Origin: Flavobacterium sp. ALJ2 | GTDB taxonomy: Bacteria > Bacteroidota > Bacteroidia > Flavobacteriales > Flavobacteriaceae | Length of the DNA stretch: 64,000 nucleotides | Direction of reading: 5' to 3' | NCBI RefSeq assembly: GCF_015594725.1 | Contig: NZ_JADNRC010000005.1 | Location: 186,001 to 250,000, forward strand | In this document: positions 7,235 to 16,300 of the stretch, piece after piece | How positions within the stretch are numbered: the stretch's first letter is position 1 | Layout of the letters: every line of letters starts with the position of its first letter | Translations under genes and position numbers: made by a program | The notes under the pieces: generated by a model | The model's input: only the letters and a program-made list of their open reading frames with translations | The model's database searches: none | Told to the model about the DNA's origin: nothing

Positions 7235-8614
7235 CTATTTTGTCAAGATTCCATTTTGATCAATTAGATATACTAATGAAGCCATTGTTGCAGCTCCTAG
7301 CTCTAGTTCTCTTTTGTTGATTGCATCAAATTTATCATTGGCTGCATGGTGATAATCAAAGTAACGCTGTGAATCTGGCTTTAAACCTGCTTTAACAAGT
7401 GTTTTAGACGTTAAATGTCCAATATCTGAACCACTGTGCCCTTTTACAAAACTATGTATTAAATAAGGCTCAAATAATCCTTTGTAGCTTTCGATTTTCT
7501 TAAAGTTTTCATCATCTGTTTCAAATGAGAAACCTCTTGGACTGAATCCTCCTGAATCGCTTTCTAAAGCAAAAATATGATTCTCTTTATTTTTTTGTGC
7601 CATTTCTTCATACATAGCTCCTCCTCTACCTCCATTTTCTTCATTCATAAACAAAACTACACGAATTGTATTTTTAGGTTTATAACCAAGATTTTTAAGA
7701 ATACGTACTACTTCCATACTTTGGACTACTCCTGCCCCATCATCGTGTGAACCATCGGCTAGATCCCAAGAATCAAGATGTCCACCTACAATCATAATAT
7801 TTTGTGGGTTTTCTGTACCTTTCATTTCTCCTATCACGTTATGTGACAATACATCTGGTAATTGCTCACAAGATTGTTTGAAATAAAATTTTAAAGTTGG
7901 GTTTTTCTTTAAAGATTTACTTAATAATTCGGCTCCATTTGTACTTATTGCAGCCGTTGGTATATATTCAGATTTTGGTAAGTCACCATAACTTTGCGTT
8001 CCTGTATGTGGATAATCATCTAATCTTAAATTCATAGAACGAACAATTGTTCCTACTGCTCCAAATTTAGCAGCTTCTTTTGCTCCTGCATATCTTTGAT
8101 CTACGCAACCTCCGTATGATTTAAAAGTCTCAACATTTTCAGGATCCATTGGTCGGTTAAAGAAGACTATTTTGCCTTTTACTTTGGCACCTAATTCATT
8201 TAATTCTTTAATCCCTTGTACTTCTATCACCTCTGCAGTAACTCCTGTTTTTGGTGTAGCGATCGATCCTCCCAATGCTGTAATTGGTACTTCAGTTTTA
8301 ATTTTATTATCTAAAATATAAGCTGTTTCTTTTTCTCCACGAACCCAATGTGGCACCATTACTTCCTGAAGATATACTCTGTCTAGACCTATACTTTCTA
8401 ACTGATTTTTTGTGTATTGCACTGCCTCAGCTGCGTTCGTTGAGCCTGACAAGCGTCCTCCAATATCATTAGACAGGTATTCTAACCATGTATAACATTT
8501 AGAATTAGTTAAAGCTGCTTTGTAAATAGATTTAATATTCTTTTCATCGGGAGTTTGCGCAAATGCAGTTAATCCACTTAAAAATAAAATAGTTAATAAA
8601 GATGTTTTTTTCAT
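7235..8614 (-). CDS. Secreted M28-family metallopeptidase (carboxypeptidase Q-like)
   Basis: 459 residues with a signal peptide ending TAFAQ. A protease-associated (PA) insert lies around residues 120-245, followed by the zinc peptidase domain. Metal-site motifs are GGHLDSWD (His, Asp), GSHDDGAG (bridging Asp), MNEENGGRGG (catalytic Glu pair) and a late DYHHAAND (His). The order and length fit plasma glutamate carboxypeptidase / carboxypeptidase Q relatives, which release N-terminal or dipeptide residues. It is a single-gene unit with its own terminator, between the MarR/SDR unit and the polysaccharide locus, and probably serves peptide scavenging in the periplasm. Confidence 0.88.
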   Translation of the reverse strand: MKKTSLLTILFLSGLTAFAQTPDEKNIKSIYKAALTNSKCYTWLEYLSNDIGGRLSGSTNAAEAVQYTKNQLESIGLDRVYLQEVMVPHWVRGEKETAYILDNKIKTEVPITALGGSIATPKTGVTAEVIEVQGIKELNELGAKVKGKIVFFNRPMDPENVETFKSYGGCVDQRYAGAKEAAKFGAVGTIVRSMNLRLDDYPHTGTQSYGDLPKSEYIPTAAISTNGAELLSKSLKKNPTLKFYFKQSCEQLPDVLSHNVIGEMKGTENPQNIMIVGGHLDSWDLADGSHDDGAGVVQSMEVVRILKNLGYKPKNTIRVVLFMNEENGGRGGAMYEEMAQKNKENHIFALESDSGGFSPRGFSFETDDENFKKIESYKGLFEPYLIHSFVKGHSGSDIGHLTSKTLVKAGLKPDSQRYFDYHHAANDKFDAINKRELELGAATMASLVYLIDQNGILTK

Positions 8615-8734
8615 TGGTTATATGGCTTTTGAAATTAGTTAACTTTTAGAAGTTCTTTTAATTTCAAAAATAAACAAATTTCTCTGTAACTCTAGTGCGT
8701 TTTTCTATACGTTTTCAGAAAATAGAATCTGTAA

Positions 8735-10669
8735 TTATTTCACTTCGATGATTTCATTTTTTACACTTATTCCATTCTCATTAAAAGCTTCAATTGTAAA
8801 ATAATAGTTAGTTCCTTTATCTAGTCCTCTAAAATCATATGAACTTTCATTATAAACCATTATACTGTTGTATAATTTATCAGGAGAAATTCCGTAATAA
8901 ATAGTATAACCAATTGCATCTGATTGTTTTTTCCAACGAATCATTGCGTTACGAGAATCTGTAGCACTTCTTTCTACTTTAAATTCAGAAACTGGTTTTG
9001 GTTTTTCTAACAATCCGTTTCCAAAAACTCTGAAATCTGATACTGCAAATAATCCTGAAGCGTTATGGATATTCACCATTTTTATATAGCGCGCCTTAAT
9101 TGGTTTTGTTAGTTCAACATAATCATGAGGTACATCTTTATCATTTCTAGACTTATCTACAACCAAAGTCCAATTTTCAGCATCATCGGACATAAAGATT
9201 TTATACTGATAATATATATCCATTGCCTTATTGTATTGTGTTGCTTTATGGTCGGCATAATTAATCTGCAGCGCCTTTATTTCCATCTTTCTGCCTAAAT
9301 CGAGCTGTAACCATTCGCCAGGATTACTCGTTTTTGCCGACCAATAGGTTTGAATATCTTCATCGGTTAAATTACTGGCACCATAACAAAATTTTTCAAA
9401 CACTTTTTTTCCTCCGTTATCCACTCTATGTGTTTGAACTTCCATACAATCTTCTGATGAAGAAACGGTTACTGGCTTTTTATACGAAAGTAACATCCAT
9501 CCTGCAGAAGCCCCTTTGGTCTGATCACGCTGTTTCGTTGGTAAAACTATCGGGAAATCACCATAAGATGTAATAGAATACATTACGTCATCTTTGTCAA
9601 ATCCTGCTGGAAACATATCAATACGACGCTCAAAACGGTCTTTTATTGAGATTTTACATGTTCCTGTATTCCAGTAATTCCCATAATTATCAGCAAAGGT
9701 ATTTCCGTGTCCTGCTCCTATTACAAAACCTCCTGGTTTGTATGACATCGGATTGTGTTTTTGGTAAACAAATGGTCCTAACGGATTATCTCCTACATGT
9801 ACTCCATTGGCGTAGCCTTTAAACTCTGTAGCTGGTGCCCCGTATTGCATATAATATTTTCCGTTGTGTTTGGTCATCCAAGCTCCTTCGATAAAATTTC
9901 CCCAAGGTGCTGGCTCCATATCATTATTAGGCCCAAAACGTTCCCATCCATGATTTGCAGGATCTAAACCTACAACTTCTTTTATTTCGCCATAAGGATA
10001 TTGAATATCCTCTACTTCGGTTGCAGCGTATAGTTTTGCATAATCCGCCTGATTTCCTACTGGAAGCCATGTTTTATAATCTACTTCGGTACCAACTAAA
10101 GGCAATTTTCCGCTTGAGCCATAATACATATACACTTTTTTATCATCGTCCTGAAAAATTGCAGGATCCCAAGTTGGCAACATCGCAGTATCTACATGTC
10201 TTGTCCATCGCCCCGATTTTGGGTTAGCCGTTTTCCAGACAGGATGATCTTTTTTCCAGGTTGAACCTACATAAAACATCGTGTCATTTACAACCCAAGC
10301 TGCTGGTGCACACTGATCATCATCGGCTGGTCGTCTTTGAAAGCTACTATAAACAAATTTCCAATCGGACATATCTTTACTCCAAAAGAATCCTGCTTGA
10401 TTGGTACCAAATAAATAATATTCGTTTTTATACGTAATAATTACTGGATCGGCACTCGAACGACGTGATTCTGGAATTCCGTTATGATTCTCGGTCGTAT
10501 AATTGTAACCAATATTTACTGGATTGCAATATGTTGATGCTGTATTATTGGGATCAAACCAATCGGTTTTTCCAAGAAGATTAGTTTTGGGTTCTGATGT
10601 ATGAATTTTACATCCTACCAAAAATAACAAAAGTGCTATTGAATATAGTTTATACCTGTTTTTCATCAT
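8735..10669 (-). CDS. GH43-like lipoprotein with F5/8 type C and fibronectin III domains
   Basis: 644 residues. The N-terminus ends in a lipobox (LVGC, Cys20), so it is a lipoprotein. Residues about 50-390 form a five-bladed propeller of the GH43 type: SSADPVIITYKNEYYLFGT carries the usual early Asp, and later blades include PTWDPAIFQDDDKKVYMYYG and NFIEGAWMTKHNGKYYMQYG. A discoidin (F5/8C) sugar-binding domain follows (about 400-550, LTDEDIQTYWSAKTSNPGEWLQLDLG), then a fibronectin III domain (about 555-640). It probably cleaves an arabinose-, xylose- or galactose-type side chain, but the exact linkage cannot be inferred. It lies downstream of the PUL beyond a repeat element, so membership in that operon is uncertain. 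Confidence 0.8.
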   Translation of the reverse strand: MMKNRYKLYSIALLLFLVGCKIHTSEPKTNLLGKTDWFDPNNTASTYCNPVNIGYNYTTENHNGIPESRRSSADPVIITYKNEYYLFGTNQAGFFWSKDMSDWKFVYSSFQRRPADDDQCAPAAWVVNDTMFYVGSTWKKDHPVWKTANPKSGRWTRHVDTAMLPTWDPAIFQDDDKKVYMYYGSSGKLPLVGTEVDYKTWLPVGNQADYAKLYAATEVEDIQYPYGEIKEVVGLDPANHGWERFGPNNDMEPAPWGNFIEGAWMTKHNGKYYMQYGAPATEFKGYANGVHVGDNPLGPFVYQKHNPMSYKPGGFVIGAGHGNTFADNYGNYWNTGTCKISIKDRFERRIDMFPAGFDKDDVMYSITSYGDFPIVLPTKQRDQTKGASAGWMLLSYKKPVTVSSSEDCMEVQTHRVDNGGKKVFEKFCYGASNLTDEDIQTYWSAKTSNPGEWLQLDLGRKMEIKALQINYADHKATQYNKAMDIYYQYKIFMSDDAENWTLVVDKSRNDKDVPHDYVELTKPIKARYIKMVNIHNASGLFAVSDFRVFGNGLLEKPKPVSEFKVERSATDSRNAMIRWKKQSDAIGYTIYYGISPDKLYNSIMVYNESSYDFRGLDKGTNYYFTIEAFNENGISVKNEIIEVK

Positions 10670-10738
10670 GATTATTTTATATTTTATAGAGAATCTTACT
10701 TTAATCTTATACGCTGAGAATAATCAATAAAAATTTTG

Positions 10739-10882
10739 TTTAACACATAGAAACATAAATTTTATGTGCAAAAAAGAACTGAAAAAGAAATACATTTCTT
10801 TCACATAGCTAGAACTCTGTGCTTTTTAAATAAGCAAAACGCCTATTATGAATTTACAAAATCTATGTTTCTATGTGTTAAA
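10739..10882. repeat. Palindrome-bounded 144-bp intergenic element
   Basis: TTTAACACATAGAAACATA at 10739-10757 is repeated as its perfect complement at 10864-10882. Inside are further CACATAG/CTCTGTG-like partial repeats. Words of the ACATAGAAACATAG type recur in Flavobacterium intergenic regions (recalled, not searched), so this looks like a non-autonomous or REP-like element. No coding sequence lies in it. Confidence 0.6.
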
Positions 10883-10919
10883 ATTGATTATACTTAATGA
10901 GTTAGAATCTTATAAAATT

Positions 10920-11705
10920 CTATTTTTTAATCTTTATTCTTTCACTTAATAACTCTGGTTCATTGGTCGTTATGTAGTTAAAGTTATTCTCGATAATCCA
11001 ATCCATATCGCTAACATCATTAACCGTCCAAACATTTAAAGTAATGTTATTATCCTTTGCTTCTTTTATCCAATCTGGATGTTTTTTAAAAACAGAATAA
11101 TGATAATCAACACCCGAAATATTATCAAGTTTTACTTCTTTTGGTGATTTATTACCTTCTAGATACTGTAAAGTCGTTTTGGTATCGACTTCGCGAATTT
11201 GCTTTAAGATTTCATAATCAAAACTGATATATGTGGTTATCTTTTCAGCTTTAAGCTTCTTAACTGTTTCTACAACTTTCAATGCAATTTTTTTTCCTCT
11301 TTCCTTACTTACTCCCGAAGGTTTTATTTCGCATACCAGAGTTGTGTGTTTGTTATTTTTCTGTCCTTCTAAAATATATTCTCGTAAGGTTGGCAACTTT
11401 TCTCCATTAGAGAGTTTAAACTTTATTAAGTCAGCATATTTTGTTTCTTCTACAATTAGTTTGTTATAATGTGGGTCGTGATTTATAACAAGCGAATCAT
11501 CGACTGTCATGACTACATCAAATTCTGACCCTACCGCTTTTAAATCGATAGCATGCCTAAGTGCTGCTATAGAGTTTTCTGGTAAATTGTTTTTTTTCCA
11601 AGCCCCTCGATGTGCAACAATTCCGTTTTTGGTGACATTACAAGAAGTAAAAACAAATAATATAAGCATAAAAGAGAATGCTCTAAATATTTTAATAATA
11701 TTCAT
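10920..11705 (-). CDS. Glycerophosphodiester phosphodiesterase, lipoprotein
   Basis: 261 residues. The signal ends in FTSC (Cys22), so it is lipid-anchored. The GDPD TIM-barrel marks are AHRGAWKKNNLPENSIAAL (catalytic His-Arg and the metal-binding Glu), GSEFDVVMTVDDSLVINHDP (Glu-x-Asp and the second catalytic His), and a late NVWTVND. It hydrolyses glycerophosphodiesters, or possibly sugar-phosphate diesters, to glycerol-3-phosphate and an alcohol. It lies just past the terminator of the PUL operon and before the GH43-like gene, separated from that gene by the palindrome-bounded element. Confidence 0.88.
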   Translation of the reverse strand: MNIIKIFRAFSFMLILFVFTSCNVTKNGIVAHRGAWKKNNLPENSIAALRHAIDLKAVGSEFDVVMTVDDSLVINHDPHYNKLIVEETKYADLIKFKLSNGEKLPTLREYILEGQKNNKHTTLVCEIKPSGVSKERGKKIALKVVETVKKLKAEKITTYISFDYEILKQIREVDTKTTLQYLEGNKSPKEVKLDNISGVDYHYSVFKKHPDWIKEAKDNNITLNVWTVNDVSDMDWIIENNFNYITTNEPELLSERIKIKK

Positions 11706-11769
11706 TGTATTTATAATGTATTAAAAATTAATAGCTGTTGAGTTTATCTATATTTTAAATTAAAAAAAA

Positions 11770-11797
11770 GGCCCTCCGTAACCAATAACGAAGGGCC
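11770..11797 (-). terminator. Terminator of the polysaccharide-utilisation operon
   Basis: A 10-bp stem with one G-U pair (11770-11779 with 11788-11797, GGCCCT.CGT type), an 8-nt loop, and a T-run on the minus strand. It is 27 nt past the GH3 stop. It is the most GC-rich hairpin in the region and marks the operon end. Confidence 0.88.
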
Positions 11798-11824
11798 AAA
11801 ACATGAATCAATCCAACCAACCAA

Positions 11825-14125
11825 TTAATTGATTAACTCAAAACTAACTTTCTTCTCTGCATTTGAATCAGTTCCAACAAATACGTCGAATTGTCCTGGC
11901 TCAGCAATAAATTTTAAATCAGAATTGTAAAATTTCAAATCTTCAACAGTAATTTCAAAATTCACAGTTCTTTTTTCTCCTTTTTTAAGGTCTATTTTTT
12001 GGAATCCTTTCAGCTCTCTTACTGGTCTTGTAACAGATCCTACTAAATCTCTTATGTATAACTGAACTACTTCTTTACCATCATAATTTCCTGTATTTGT
12101 AACATCAACAGTAACATTTAGTTTTCCTGTGAAGTTCATTTTATCAGATGAAATTTTTAAGTTTGAGTAATCAAAAGTTGTATAACTTAATCCGTAACCG
12201 AAAGCGTATAAAGGCTCGTTTCTTTCATCCATAAAGTTAGATCTGAATTTCTCGAATTTTCCTTCTTTGTTTGCAAGTGGTCTTCCTGTATTTTTTTGGT
12301 TATAATAAATAGGTACTTGTCCTACACTTCTTGGGAATGTAGATGTAAGTTTTCCTGAAGGATTTTCATCTCCAAACAAAACATCTGCAATTGCATGTCC
12401 TGCTTCGCTTCCTGCAAACCAAACATTAAGAATTGCGGGGACAGTTTCGCTTTCTTCTTTTATCACTAACGGACGACCATCAAATAAAACTACAACAACT
12501 GATTTTCCTGTTTTTAATAATGCTTGTAATAAATCTTTTTGTGCTTGTGGAATTTCTAAGTTAGTTCTACTACTACTTTCTCCGCTCATCTCTGCAGATT
12601 CACCAATTGCAGCAACAATTACATCTGATTGTGAAGCTACTTTTAAAGCCTCTGCAAGCAATTCTTCCTTAGTTCTGTTATCACGGTGCAATGTTTTACC
12701 AAACATCGTTGCTTTCTCTTCAAATGCAGCATCATAGTCAAGATTACTTCCTTTTGCGTAAAGTACGTTTGTTGATTTTCCGGCAACATCTTTAATTCCT
12801 GCTAATAATGAAATAGCCGTTTTCATATTTGTAGCAACGCTCCAAGTACCTGGCATATTTTCTTTGGCATCAGCCAATGGTCCAATTACTGCAATTGTTC
12901 CTGATTTTTTTAAAGGCAATAATTGATTTTCGTTTTTTAATAAAACCAATGATTGCGAAGATATTTTTCTAGCTTCGGCTCTATGGCTTGCTGTAAAAAT
13001 CTCTGTTTTAGCTCTTTTTGGATCACAGTATTTATATGGATCTTCAAACAATCCTAAATCGTATTTTGCTTCAAGGATAAGACGTACCGCATTGTCTAAT
13101 TGTTCTATGCTTACTTTATTCTCTGCCAATGATTTTTTTAATGTCGTAAGGAATCCTTCTCCTACCATATCCATCTCTACACCTGCGTTTAATGCTAATG
13201 CTGATACGGTTTGTAAATCACCCATTCCGTGATCAATCATTTCAGGAATTCCTGTATAATCGGTAACTACAAATCCTTTAAAACCCCATTCTTTTCTTAA
13301 AACATCAGTCATTAACCATTTATTTCCAGTTGCTGGAATTCCGTCAATTTCATTGAAAGATGCCATAACTGAACCTACTCCTGCATCTATAGCTGCTTTG
13401 TATGGTGGGAAATATTCATTATACATTCTTATTCTACTCATATCTACCGTGTTGTAATCACGTCCTGCTTCTGGTGCACCATATAAAGCAAAATGTTTTA
13501 CACATGATAAAATAGTATTGTTTTTAGAAAGATCGTGTTGTTGGTATCCATTTACCATTGCTTTTGCAATTTCGCTACCTAAATATGGATCTTCTCCTGA
13601 ACCTTCAGAAACTCTACCCCAACGTGGATCACGAGAGATATCTACCATTGGCGAGAATGTCCAGTTAATACCATCGGCACTAGCTTCTTGTGCTGCAATT
13701 TGAGCACTTCTTTCTATAGCTTTCATATCCCAAATACAAGATAATCCAAGCGGAATAGGAAATGTAGTTTCATAACCATGAATAACATCCATACCAAAAA
13801 GCAATGGGATTTTTAATCGGCTTTTTTCGACTGCAATCTTTTGTACTTCTTTTATCTTTTGAACTGATTTAATATTGAATAGACCTCCTACTTTTCCTTC
13901 TTCAATATTTTTAGCAACATTAGAACTATTAGCCTGACCAGTTGTTATATCTCCTGAAGTTGGTAAATTTAACTGTCCGATTTTTTCATCTACTGTCATT
14001 TTAGACATCAACTCCGAAACGAACTCTGATCTTGGCTTAATTTTTACAGTTTTTTTGGCTTCTTTTTTCTGAGCATAACTCAAAAAAGCACATCCTAAAA
14101 AGAGTATTACTAATTTGTTTTTCAT
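11825..14125 (-). CDS. Glycoside hydrolase family 3 beta-glucosidase (BglX-like)
   Basis: 766 residues with a signal peptide ending LSYAQ, so it is periplasmic. The layout is an N-terminal TIM barrel (VDISRDPRWGRVSEGSGEDPYLG; VKHFALYGAPEAGRDYNTVDMS; nucleophile Asp in GFKGFVVTDYTG), a second alpha/beta domain (IGESAEMSGESSSR), and a C-terminal fibronectin III-like domain (TVDVTNTGNYDGKEVVQLYIRD). It removes glucose from the non-reducing ends of short beta-glucans. As last gene of the operon it probably finishes oligosaccharides made by the GH144-like enzyme. Bacteroides GH3 relatives prefer sophorose, but that specificity here is inference from context. Confidence 0.92.
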   Translation of the reverse strand: MKNKLVILFLGCAFLSYAQKKEAKKTVKIKPRSEFVSELMSKMTVDEKIGQLNLPTSGDITTGQANSSNVAKNIEEGKVGGLFNIKSVQKIKEVQKIAVEKSRLKIPLLFGMDVIHGYETTFPIPLGLSCIWDMKAIERSAQIAAQEASADGINWTFSPMVDISRDPRWGRVSEGSGEDPYLGSEIAKAMVNGYQQHDLSKNNTILSCVKHFALYGAPEAGRDYNTVDMSRIRMYNEYFPPYKAAIDAGVGSVMASFNEIDGIPATGNKWLMTDVLRKEWGFKGFVVTDYTGIPEMIDHGMGDLQTVSALALNAGVEMDMVGEGFLTTLKKSLAENKVSIEQLDNAVRLILEAKYDLGLFEDPYKYCDPKRAKTEIFTASHRAEARKISSQSLVLLKNENQLLPLKKSGTIAVIGPLADAKENMPGTWSVATNMKTAISLLAGIKDVAGKSTNVLYAKGSNLDYDAAFEEKATMFGKTLHRDNRTKEELLAEALKVASQSDVIVAAIGESAEMSGESSSRTNLEIPQAQKDLLQALLKTGKSVVVVLFDGRPLVIKEESETVPAILNVWFAGSEAGHAIADVLFGDENPSGKLTSTFPRSVGQVPIYYNQKNTGRPLANKEGKFEKFRSNFMDERNEPLYAFGYGLSYTTFDYSNLKISSDKMNFTGKLNVTVDVTNTGNYDGKEVVQLYIRDLVGSVTRPVRELKGFQKIDLKKGEKRTVNFEITVEDLKFYNSDLKFIAEPGQFDVFVGTDSNAEKKVSFELIN

Positions 14126-14135
14126 TCTATAATTT

Positions 14136-14837
14136 TTATTTATTTCTTACTTGTTTAAACATCCAGTCATAAATTTCTTGGTTGTCATATACTCTTGACC
14201 AACTATCATGACCTGCATCATCAAAAATGGTCAACTCTGCATTGCTATTACATTTTTTCAATTCTTTATAAATTGTAATTGCATAATCTATATTCACGAC
14301 ATCATCCACTAATCCATGAAAAATTCGTGTTGGTATCTTTGCTATTTTACAGGTTTGTTCTAATTGAATTAAATCTACAAATCCCGAAATAGGAACTATT
14401 GCTGCAAACATATCCGGATGTGCAAAAGCCAAGTTCCATGTTCCCCAACCTCCTAAACTTAATCCTGTAACATAAATTCTATTAGAATCGATATTGTTTT
14501 CTTTCTGGATTTTTAATATCAATCGGTATAAAACTTCTGCATCCCATTCTTCATTCTCCGGACATTGTGGAGCAAGAACATAAGCATCTAGTTTATGCTC
14601 TTTTAAATACTTAAATGGTCCATGAATTTTTACTTTCTCTATATCGTTTCCTTTTTCGCCAGAACCATGAAGAAAAATTAGCAATGGTTTCTTCTCTTTT
14701 ATATCCGCTGGAATATGCAATGCGTACCCTAGTTCATGTTTTTGAATGATTTCGGTTTTGATCTTCCCATTTACAGTTGTTTGAGCAAAAGAAATGAACG
14801 AAAATAATAGAGCTACTACTGCTAATTTATGCTTCAT
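14136..14837 (-). CDS. Secreted alpha/beta-hydrolase (carboxylesterase type)
   Basis: 233 residues with a signal peptide ending FISFAQ. The fold marks are LLIFLHGSGEKGND (oxyanion region), YVTGLSLGGWGTW with the nucleophile in G-L-S-L-G, HGLVDDVVN with the acid Asp, and AGHDSW with the catalytic His. Small single-domain enzymes of this type in PULs often remove ester groups (acetyl, succinyl or similar) from glycans, or act as esterases of unknown substrate. It is 10 nt from the GH3 gene and 15 nt after the GH144-like gene, so it is part of the operon. Bacterial beta-1,2-glucans can carry such substituents, which would fit. Confidence 0.82.
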   Translation of the reverse strand: MKHKLAVVALLFSFISFAQTTVNGKIKTEIIQKHELGYALHIPADIKEKKPLLIFLHGSGEKGNDIEKVKIHGPFKYLKEHKLDAYVLAPQCPENEEWDAEVLYRLILKIQKENNIDSNRIYVTGLSLGGWGTWNLAFAHPDMFAAIVPISGFVDLIQLEQTCKIAKIPTRIFHGLVDDVVNIDYAITIYKELKKCNSNAELTIFDDAGHDSWSRVYDNQEIYDWMFKQVRNK

Positions 14838-14852
14838 ATTAAAACTATTTTT

Positions 14853-16226
14853 TTAGAATCCGTATTTACCTGAGTGAAAACCTAATCCTATCAATCCTTG
14901 TTTAACTTCTGGAGCATTCATAAATAATTTCCATAATAAACCTGAACGATAGTTTTCTAGCATCACTACTTCTGGGCCTTGGTCTATCGCCAAATAGCGT
15001 TGCGCTGTCCAGCCGTATTGTAAGCTACTAGCATCATAAAATCCTGCTACTCCCCAAGTATCTTTTTTATGATTTTCGTATAAATTACGCATCACTGCAA
15101 TAGATTCTTTCGGTGTATAAACAATTGAGCTAATTGCCGCTGTTGGTGCAATAACTCCTACATCATTACTTGGCATGTGTGCATTGTAACCTGTAGTTCC
15201 GTCAGGATTTCTAGAATAAGATGCAGTTAATCCCCAATAATCAGAACCGTATCCTTTAAATTTCTTAGGATTTTCTACACAATATTCATAATCGATTTTA
15301 ACGTGATTTACATTAAGATCCCAATAGTTTGCATATTTATCAGTTAATTGATTTGGATCAAGTCCAACATATGAATAATGTGCCCAAAATAAAGGACCTC
15401 CATATTCTTCGGCTCCATTATGTTTTAAAATCAGGGGAATATTATATTTGGTTTTATCCGTAACTATTTCCCCGTTTCTTGCCCAACCTTCGTGATATTC
15501 TTTCGGCGTAATTGGGTGTGTTGGCGAAGCTGCCGCCAGTATGTAAGTAATTAAACATTCGTTATATCCTTCTAGAGGAAAGTTCATTTGCCAGTCGTAT
15601 GTAGGCGACCAATGCCAATACAAGAAATTCTTGTTATTGGTGTACCATTTCCAGTCTACTCCTTTCCAGAGTGCATCATATTTTTGAGCAACTGCTTTTT
15701 CAGCATCTGAACCATTTTTTAAGTATTCGCGAACTGTAATCATTCCGCTAACTAAAAATGAGGTTTCGACTAAATCTCCTCCATTATCTTTAGTTCCAAA
15801 TGGTTTTACTTTTCCTGTATTTCCGTCAATCCAGTGTGACCAAGCTCCATGAAAACGATCGGCTTTGTCTAGGAAATCAGCTATTTTATTCAGTCTCTCA
15901 ACACCTTCTTTTTTTGTAATGTACCCTCTTGACATTCCAGATACAATCGCCATTAACCCAAAACCCGAACCTCCGGTCGTAACAATATTAGCATCATTTT
16001 CGGGATAAACCCCATCAGGATGATAACGTTCTCTTGCCAGTCCTGAGTTTGGTTCAGCATAGTCCCAAAAATACTTAAAGGTTTGTTTTTGCACTACATC
16101 CATAAGCTCTTCATCCGATAGTTTTACAACTAAGGGAGCTACTGTTGCATTTTCTTTTGAATTGTTCGCAGTAGAACCACATCCAAAAAAAACAAAAGAC
16201 ATCAATAAAACTGAAATTCTAATCAT
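14853..16226 (-). CDS. GH144-like lipoprotein, probable endo-beta-1,2-glucanase
   Basis: 457 residues. The lipobox FFGC (Cys16) anchors it to the outer membrane. It belongs to the 'glucoamylase' (Pfam PF10091-type) (alpha/alpha)6 fold: QKQTFKYFWDYAEPNSGLARERYHP, TTGGSGFGLMAIV, HWIDGNTGKVKPFGTKDNGGDLVETSFL, then GWTAQRYLAIDQGPEVVMLENYRSGLLW at the end. The founding GH144 enzyme is an endo-beta-1,2-glucanase from Chitinophaga pinensis, also Bacteroidota, which supports the substrate call. It lies just after susCD and before the esterase and GH3. The family is confident. The specificity is an inference, since older annotations call these proteins simply glucoamylases. Confidence 0.85.
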   Translation of the reverse strand: MIRISVLLMSFVFFGCGSTANNSKENATVAPLVVKLSDEELMDVVQKQTFKYFWDYAEPNSGLARERYHPDGVYPENDANIVTTGGSGFGLMAIVSGMSRGYITKKEGVERLNKIADFLDKADRFHGAWSHWIDGNTGKVKPFGTKDNGGDLVETSFLVSGMITVREYLKNGSDAEKAVAQKYDALWKGVDWKWYTNNKNFLYWHWSPTYDWQMNFPLEGYNECLITYILAAASPTHPITPKEYHEGWARNGEIVTDKTKYNIPLILKHNGAEEYGGPLFWAHYSYVGLDPNQLTDKYANYWDLNVNHVKIDYEYCVENPKKFKGYGSDYWGLTASYSRNPDGTTGYNAHMPSNDVGVIAPTAAISSIVYTPKESIAVMRNLYENHKKDTWGVAGFYDASSLQYGWTAQRYLAIDQGPEVVMLENYRSGLLWKLFMNAPEVKQGLIGLGFHSGKYGF

Positions 16227-16253
16227 TATAAAAATTTATGCAATTAATAATTA

Positions 16254-16284
16254 ATCACTTCCTCCAATAAATGAAGGAAGTGAT
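16254..16284 (-). promoter_or_regulatory. Hairpin between susD and the GH144-like gene
   Basis: A 10-bp perfect stem (16254-16263 with 16275-16284, loop 11 nt), 17 nt past the susD stop, with AT-rich DNA but no clean T-run after it on the minus strand. It could be a partial terminator or an mRNA-end stabiliser that keeps susCD transcript levels above those of the enzymes. Confidence 0.5.
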
Positions 16285-16300
16285 ATTTTGTATTCTAATC

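Noticed and set aside
10670..10919. A gene inside the GH43-GDPD gap
   Set aside because: No ORF of useful length; the sequence is explained by the palindrome-bounded element.
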